Positions 59,847 to 64,000 of a DNA stretch of 64,000 bases are shown here, piece by piece. The stretch lies in assembly GCF_014650815.1 (NCBI RefSeq), contig NZ_BMVR01000004.1, positions 124,001 through 188,000 of the forward strand, read 5' to 3'. Numbering within the stretch: the first letter of the stretch is position 1; the number at the start of each line of letters is the position of its first letter. Below the pieces are notes generated by a model. It made no database searches. It was given only the letters and a program-made list of their open reading frames with translations, and was not told the origin of the DNA. This stretch comes from Streptomyces flavofungini. Lineage in GTDB: Bacteria > Actinomycetota > Actinomycetes > Streptomycetales > Streptomycetaceae. The position numbers were made by a program, and so were the translations under genes.

Positions 59847-59897
59847 TTGACGTATCAAGGTCACATCAGCACGATGACGGGGGCCGCCTGGGCGGCC
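59847..59897 (+). promoter_or_regulatory. Candidate promoter and hairpin operator of the sugar ABC operon
   Basis: TTGACG (59847-59852) is followed after 17 nt by CACGAT (59870-59875). Just downstream, GGCCGCC-TG-GGCGGCC (59882-59897) is a perfect inverted repeat at the expected transcription start, where a repressor would block transcription. GGAG precedes the GTG at 59932. The -10 match is weak. Confidence 0.4.
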
Positions 59898-59931
59898 AAA
59901 ACCTAATCAGCCGCCCAAAGGAGCCGATTCC

Positions 59932-60918
59932 GTGACATTGGCGACCGAGAGCGAGCGGCCCGACAGCGGCGGCTCCGGCCGGGGCCGGTGGCGAGGCCGC
60001 CGCAGACGCGAGGGCGATGAACGGCGCGGGGGCGCGGCATCCACGGGCGTCCTTGACCAGGGCGCCTGGTTCCTCGTCCTGCCCGCGCTGCTCCCGATCC
60101 TCGTCCTCAGCGTCGGCCCGCTGCTCTACGGCATCTCGCTGGCCTTCACCGATTCCCAGTCGGGCCGCACCGAGCCCACCGAGTGGATCGGCCTGCTCAA
60201 CTTCCAGGACCTGGTGCACGACACGCTGTTCTGGGACTCGTTCCGGATCGGCCTGCTGTGGGCCGTCGGTGTGACGGTGCCGCAGTTCGTGCTCGCCCTC
60301 GGCCTGGCGCTGCTGCTCAGCCAGGACCTGCGCTTCCGCTGGCTGGCCAGATCGCTCGCGATCATCCCGTGGGCGATGCCGGAGGTCGTCGTCGGCATCA
60401 TGTGGCGCCTCGTCTACAACCCTGATGCGGGAATTCTCAACGAGACCCTGCGCGATCTCGGCTTCGGGGACGGCCGGGACTGGCTGACGGGCATCGGCAC
60501 CGCGCTGCCGGCCGTCATCGTCGTCGGCGTCTGGGCGGGCATGCCGCAGACGACGGTCGCGCTGCTCGCCGGACTGCAGAACGTGCCGCGCGAACTCCAC
60601 GAGGCCGCCGAGATGGACGGCGCGGGCGCCTGGCGCCGCTTCCGCACCGTCACCTGGCCCGCCCTCAGGCCCATCGCGCTCGCCATCACCGCCCTCAACT
60701 TCATCTGGAACTTCAACTCCTTCGCCCTGGTGTATGTCCTGACCAACGGCGGCCCGGGCGGCCGGACCCGGCTGCCGATGCTGTTCGCGTACGAAGAGGC
60801 CTTCCGCTACGGCCAGTTCGGCTACGCGGCGGCGATGGGATGTGTGATGGTCGCGCTGATCTCGGTGCTGCTCGCCGTGTATCTGGTGGGCCGGCTGCGG
60901 GGAGGCGACCAGCGGTGA
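59932..60918 (+). CDS. Sugar ABC transporter permease (MalF type)
   Basis: A 328-residue inner-membrane permease with about six helices after a basic, disordered N terminus. The coupling motif EAAEMDGAGAWRRFRTVTWP (EAA loop) contacts the ATPase. LALLLSQDLRFRWLARS and LVYVLTNGGPGGRTRLPML are typical of the MalF family. The GTG at 59932 follows AAAGGAGCC. The next permease overlaps by GTGA. No ATPase gene is in the operon; in Streptomyces a shared ATPase (MsiK) commonly serves such importers, which I infer here. Confidence 0.94.
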   Translation: MTLATESERPDSGGSGRGRWRGRRRREGDERRGGAASTGVLDQGAWFLVLPALLPILVLSVGPLLYGISLAFTDSQSGRTEPTEWIGLLNFQDLVHDTLFWDSFRIGLLWAVGVTVPQFVLALGLALLLSQDLRFRWLARSLAIIPWAMPEVVVGIMWRLVYNPDAGILNETLRDLGFGDGRDWLTGIGTALPAVIVVGVWAGMPQTTVALLAGLQNVPRELHEAAEMDGAGAWRRFRTVTWPALRPIALAITALNFIWNFNSFALVYVLTNGGPGGRTRLPMLFAYEEAFRYGQFGYAAAMGCVMVALISVLLAVYLVGRLRGGDQR

Positions 60919-61754
60919 CGCGACGTACCAGCAAGCCCGCGCGGGCGGGACAGTACCTCGCGCTCCTCGCGTATCTGGTCTTCCTCGCCTTCCCGTTCCT
61001 CTGGCTGATCTCCACGTCGTTCAAACCGGCGCGCGAACTGAGCAGCCTGCACCCCACCTGGATCCCCAAGGACCCCACCCTCGCCAACTACCGCCAGGCC
61101 TTCGACGAACAGCCCCTGCTCGAAGCCGCCGGGAACTCCCTGATCGTGGCCTTCAGCGCGGCCGTCGTCGCCGTCGTCATCGCGACCCCGATGGCGTACG
61201 TCATGGCGCGGCACCGCACGCTGCTCGCGCGGGCCGCGACCGGCTGGGTCGTGATCAGCCAGGCGTTCCCGTTCGTCCTGGTGATCATCCCGCTGTTCCT
61301 GGTCCTGAAGAACCTGCACCTGATCAACTCGCTGCCCGGACTGATCATGGTGTACGTGGTGTGGGCGCTTCCGTTCGCCCTGTGGATGCTCGTCGGGTAC
61401 GTCCGCGCCATGCCCACCGAGCTGGAGGAGGCCGCCGCCGTCGACGGCGCGAGCAAGTTGCGGACGCTCGTCTCGGTGACCGCGCCGCTGCTCGCGCCGG
61501 GCATCGTCGCGACGGCCCTGTTCGCCTTCATCACCGCGTGGAACGAGTTCTTCTTCGCGCTCGTCCTGCTCAAGACCCCGGAGAAACAGACGTTGCCGGT
61601 CGTCCTCACGCACTTCCTCGGCGCCGAGGGCGCGGCCGACCTCGGCCCGCTCGCCGCCGCCGCGTTCCTCGCGACGCTCCCCTCGCTCGTCGTCTTCGCG
61701 ATCATCCAGAAGCGGATCACCGGCGGGATGCTGGCCGGGGCGGTGAAGAGCTGA
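60915..61754 (+). CDS. Sugar ABC transporter permease (MalG type)
   Basis: A 279-residue inner-membrane permease with six helices. Family features: FPFLWLISTSFKPARELSSL near the first helix, NSLIVAFSAAVVAVVIATP, and the coupling loop LEEAAAVDGASKLRTLVSVT. The GTG at 60915 overlaps the MalF-type stop, with GGAGGCGACCAGCG before it. It pairs with the MalF-type subunit to form the channel. Confidence 0.95.
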   Translation: MTRRTSKPARAGQYLALLAYLVFLAFPFLWLISTSFKPARELSSLHPTWIPKDPTLANYRQAFDEQPLLEAAGNSLIVAFSAAVVAVVIATPMAYVMARHRTLLARAATGWVVISQAFPFVLVIIPLFLVLKNLHLINSLPGLIMVYVVWALPFALWMLVGYVRAMPTELEEAAAVDGASKLRTLVSVTAPLLAPGIVATALFAFITAWNEFFFALVLLKTPEKQTLPVVLTHFLGAEGAADLGPLAAAAFLATLPSLVVFAIIQKRITGGMLAGAVKS

Positions 61755-63049
61755 TGGCGGTACGCGTCCGCGCACTCGGCGCCTCGGCCGCCGCGCTCGC
61801 CCTGCTGCTCGCCGGGTGTTCCGACGACGGCGACGGCGACTCCGGCGGCCGGATCACCCTGCGCTTCCAGTCCCTCGCCTGGCAGCAGGAGTCCGTCGCC
61901 GCCAACAAGGAGCTGGTGAAGGAGTGGAACGCCACCCACCCCGACGTCAAGGTCGAGTACGTACAGGGCAGTTGGACGAGCATCCACGACCAGTTGCTGA
62001 CCTCCTTCGAGGGCGGTGAGGCGCCGGACATCATCCATGACGCGTCCGACGACCTCGCGGACTTCGCGTACGGCGGCTATCTCGCCGACCTCGGCGAGCT
62101 GCTCCCGGAGCGGCTGAAGTCGGACATCCCGCAGGCCAGTTGGGAGACCGCGACCTTCGGCGGCAAGGTGTACGGCGTGCCGTTCCTCCAGGAGCCGCGC
62201 GTCCTCATCGCCAACGCGAAGTGGCTGAAGGAGTCCGGCGTCCGGATCCCCACCCCCGAGAAGCCGTGGAGCTGGCCGGAGTTCCGGTCGGTGACGAAGG
62301 AACTCGGCCACGGCGACGGCAAGTTCGGGGTGGCCTGGCCGCTGAAGGACCCCGTGTCGGCCACGCTCAACCTGTCCCTGTCGACCGGCGGGAAGCTGTT
62401 CCACCGGCGCGCCGACGGCAAGGCCGAGATCCGCTTCGAGAAGGCCGACGAGGTCATGCCGCAAACCGTCCACGACCAGGTCAACGTCGACGGGAGCGCG
62501 TCGGGAAGCACGCTCGGCATGGGCGGCTCGGACACGCTGCCCGGCTTCTTCGGCGGCAAGTACGCCATGGTGCCGCTCGGGTTCTCCTACCGGCAGCAGA
62601 TCTCCCAGCAGGCACCCAAGGGCTTCGACTGGCAGGTCCTGCCCGCGCCCGCCGGGGCGGACGGGCTCGCGCAGGGGGTCAGCCCGCAGACCCTCTCGGT
62701 CGCCGAGGACAGCCCGCACAAGAAGGAGGCGGCCGAGTTCATCGACTTCTTCCTGCGGCCCGCGAACATGGTGCGGCTCGCCCGCGGCGACTGGATGCTG
62801 CCCACGGGCAAGGCGGCCCTGAAGGACCCGGCGCTGCGCACCAAGAAGGACGACTGGGCGACGGGTACGGCGCTCGCGGGGCACTTGCGGCCCGCGCCCG
62901 CCCAGCCCGTGCGCGGCTACCCGGAGTGGAAGGACAAGATCGCGACCCCCGCGCTCCAGGAGTACTACAGCGGTGCGATCGGCATGGGCGAGCTGCGCGA
63001 ACGCCTGGTGCAGGACGGCAACCTGGTCCTGAAGCGCTACCAGCGCTGA
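61754..63049 (+). CDS. Sugar ABC transporter substrate-binding lipoprotein
   Basis: A 431-residue extracellular binding protein. The lipobox LLLAGC places the lipidated Cys at residue 22. The mature protein is an extracellular solute-binding type 1 fold (FQSLAWQQESVAANKELVKE, SFEGGEAPDIIHDASDDLAD, VYGVPFLQEPRVLIANAKWL). It captures a sugar for the two permeases; the specific sugar cannot be read from the sequence. The ATG at 61754 overlaps the MalG-type stop (TGATG), and a strong hairpin closes the operon. Confidence 0.95.
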   Translation: MAVRVRALGASAAALALLLAGCSDDGDGDSGGRITLRFQSLAWQQESVAANKELVKEWNATHPDVKVEYVQGSWTSIHDQLLTSFEGGEAPDIIHDASDDLADFAYGGYLADLGELLPERLKSDIPQASWETATFGGKVYGVPFLQEPRVLIANAKWLKESGVRIPTPEKPWSWPEFRSVTKELGHGDGKFGVAWPLKDPVSATLNLSLSTGGKLFHRRADGKAEIRFEKADEVMPQTVHDQVNVDGSASGSTLGMGGSDTLPGFFGGKYAMVPLGFSYRQQISQQAPKGFDWQVLPAPAGADGLAQGVSPQTLSVAEDSPHKKEAAEFIDFFLRPANMVRLARGDWMLPTGKAALKDPALRTKKDDWATGTALAGHLRPAPAQPVRGYPEWKDKIATPALQEYYSGAIGMGELRERLVQDGNLVLKRYQR

Positions 63050-63054
63050 CGACT

Positions 63055-63116
63055 GCGGTACGCGTATGGGGCGGGGACCACGCGTGTGCGTGGTCCCCGC
63101 CCCATACGCGTACCGC
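63055..63116. terminator. Perfect 29-bp stem terminator
   Basis: Two exact 29-nt arms (63055-63083 and 63088-63116) flank a GTGT loop, with a very GC-rich stem. It starts 6 bp after the binding-protein stop and ends inside the last codons of the facing gene (stop at 63118). It should terminate transcription from both sides. No T-run follows. Confidence 0.9.
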
Positions 63117-63117
63117 C

Positions 63118-64000
63118 TCAGACGCCGACCGACTCCTCCATCTCCTCCTCGGCGGCCTCCCCGGCCGGTGCGGCGGCGGGGCGCGACGCGGCCAGGGCGG
63201 CCGCGCGCTGCCCGCGTTCCCGCAGCGCCGCCACCGCGGTGAGCGTGAGGCCCGCCGCCAGCCACACCACGAGCGTCAGGACGGACCGGCCCAGATCGTG
63301 GCCGTCGAAGTACAACTGGCCCCGGACGCCCTCGACGAAGCCCGCGCCGTTCCAGAAGGAGTGCAGGGAGCCGTAGAAGCCGTTCTGCAGCTCGGGCCGG
63401 AAAAGACCGCCGGACGACGTGAAGTTGAGCATCACGAACAGGATCATCATCACGAGGGTCGTCCAGCGCTTCAGGAACGTGTGCAGGCCGAGGCCGATGA
63501 ACAGGATGCCCGCCGAGTACAGCCACGCCATAGCCCACACTCCGGCGAGCCCGTGGTGCGCGAGGTGGAACACCGGTCCCGCGAGCGCCGCCCCGATCAC
63601 GCTGACGGCGAGCGAGACCCCGGCGGCGAGCGCGGCCCGCGTGCGCATCCGCAGGCCCGCGCCCGCGGCGCCGAGCGCGGCGACCGAGGCGTACGAGCCG
63701 ATGCTCACGGCGACCAGGAGGAAGAAGAGCCCCTGTCCGGTCGGGTCGTCGTCGACGGGGGCGGCCACATCGGTGACCTTCAGGGGCGCGCCCTGGGCCG
63801 CGGCGAGGGGAGTGAAGGCCTTCTCCGTGGCGAGCGCGCTCATGTCGGAGCCCGCGGAGGCGATCAGGAGCTCGGGGGTCTTGGCGTCGGGGACGTACGC
63901 GCCGGAGATGTCGAGGGACTTGAGCTCGTCGACGGCCTCGGCGCGGGAGGCGAGCGGCCGGACGTCGAGGGCGTCGCCCGCCCGCGCCCCCAGGGACCGG
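63118..64000 (-). CDS. YhgE/ABC-2-like integral membrane protein (partial, cut by right edge)
   Basis: The C-terminal 294 residues or so of a membrane protein whose start is beyond the window. About six membrane helices are visible (GLFFLLVAVSIGSYASVAAL, AGVSLAVSVIGAALAG, TTLVMMILFVMLNF). The extracytoplasmic part before them (AYVPDAKTPELLIASAGSDM) and the layout resemble YhgE/Pip-like and ABC-2-type export proteins. The C-terminal tail is acidic (EAAEEEMEESVGV). Substrate unknown. Confidence 0.85.
   Translation of the reverse strand, partial: RSLGARAGDALDVRPLASRAEAVDELKSLDISGAYVPDAKTPELLIASAGSDMSALATEKAFTPLAAAQGAPLKVTDVAAPVDDDPTGQGLFFLLVAVSIGSYASVAALGAAGAGLRMRTRAALAAGVSLAVSVIGAALAGPVFHLAHHGLAGVWAMAWLYSAGILFIGLGLHTFLKRWTTLVMMILFVMLNFTSSGGLFRPELQNGFYGSLHSFWNGAGFVEGVRGQLYFDGHDLGRSVLTLVVWLAAGLTLTAVAALRERGQRAAALAASRPAAAPAGEAAEEEMEESVGV

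Overview
The window is chromosomal DNA of a Streptomyces-like actinomycete. Codon third positions are almost all G or C, GTG starts and 4-base ATGA/GTGA gene overlaps are common, and TTA leucine codons are nearly absent. I found no rRNA, tRNA, CRISPR array, IS element or prophage gene. Both ends cut a gene: a SARP regulator on the left and a YhgE/ABC-2-like membrane protein on the right.

Layout. 1-9.9 kb: a SARP/AfsR-type activator, a divergent pair of unknown genes, an NB-ARC/TPR protein with a prion-like N-terminal motif, a DUF1266/SseB-like protein, and an alpha/beta hydrolase-P450 operon. 10.0-35.1 kb: a 14-gene block in two convergent operons (described below). 35.4-43.9 kb: a phenoxazinone synthase-type multicopper oxidase, a glutamine-amidotransferase-like protein with a divergent LysR regulator, a PDZ membrane protein, a metallophosphoesterase, a LysE-type exporter, a prolidase-like M24 peptidase and an aldo/keto reductase. 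44.1-54.2 kb: treZ, treY and glgX, the maltooligosaccharide-to-trehalose route, interleaved with an FHA protein, an M14 peptidase and an MFS transporter. 54.3-63.1 kb: a divergent secreted copper-amine-oxidase-like protein with an exported neighbour, an SAV2148-type HEPN protein, a DnaQ-like exonuclease, an APH-fold kinase, and a three-gene sugar ABC importer closed by a very strong hairpin.

The central block is the most interesting part. The plus operon (10015-16160) encodes a GAP1-like protein, then a TerY-like vWA protein, a PP2C phosphatase and a kinase with a zinc ribbon, in the order of the TerY-P triad. The facing minus operon (35058 down to 16227) encodes an unknown small protein, a TPR protein, a 2128-residue CHAT-protease/TPR protein, a small J-like protein, GrpE, an Hsp70 with an inserted zinc ribbon, a second Hsp70 whose ATP site looks degenerate, a two-helix membrane protein with a long coiled coil, a single-helix protein with an Asp inside its membrane helix (a MotB/ZorB-like feature), and a protein with FnIII-like domains. 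I infer one membrane-linked, phospho-regulated, chaperone-gated defence or stress system with the CHAT protease as candidate effector. This is an inference from domains and gene order and has not been tested.

Likely regulation visible in the DNA: TTA codons (bldA control) in the SARP and the NB-ARC/TPR gene; palindromic candidate operators at 2113, 9963, 40878 and 43993; a consensus-like promoter giving a leaderless FHA gene; and hairpins between convergent genes at 16188, 42841, 58795 and 63055. Start sites given without a clear ribosome-binding site are marked as uncertain.
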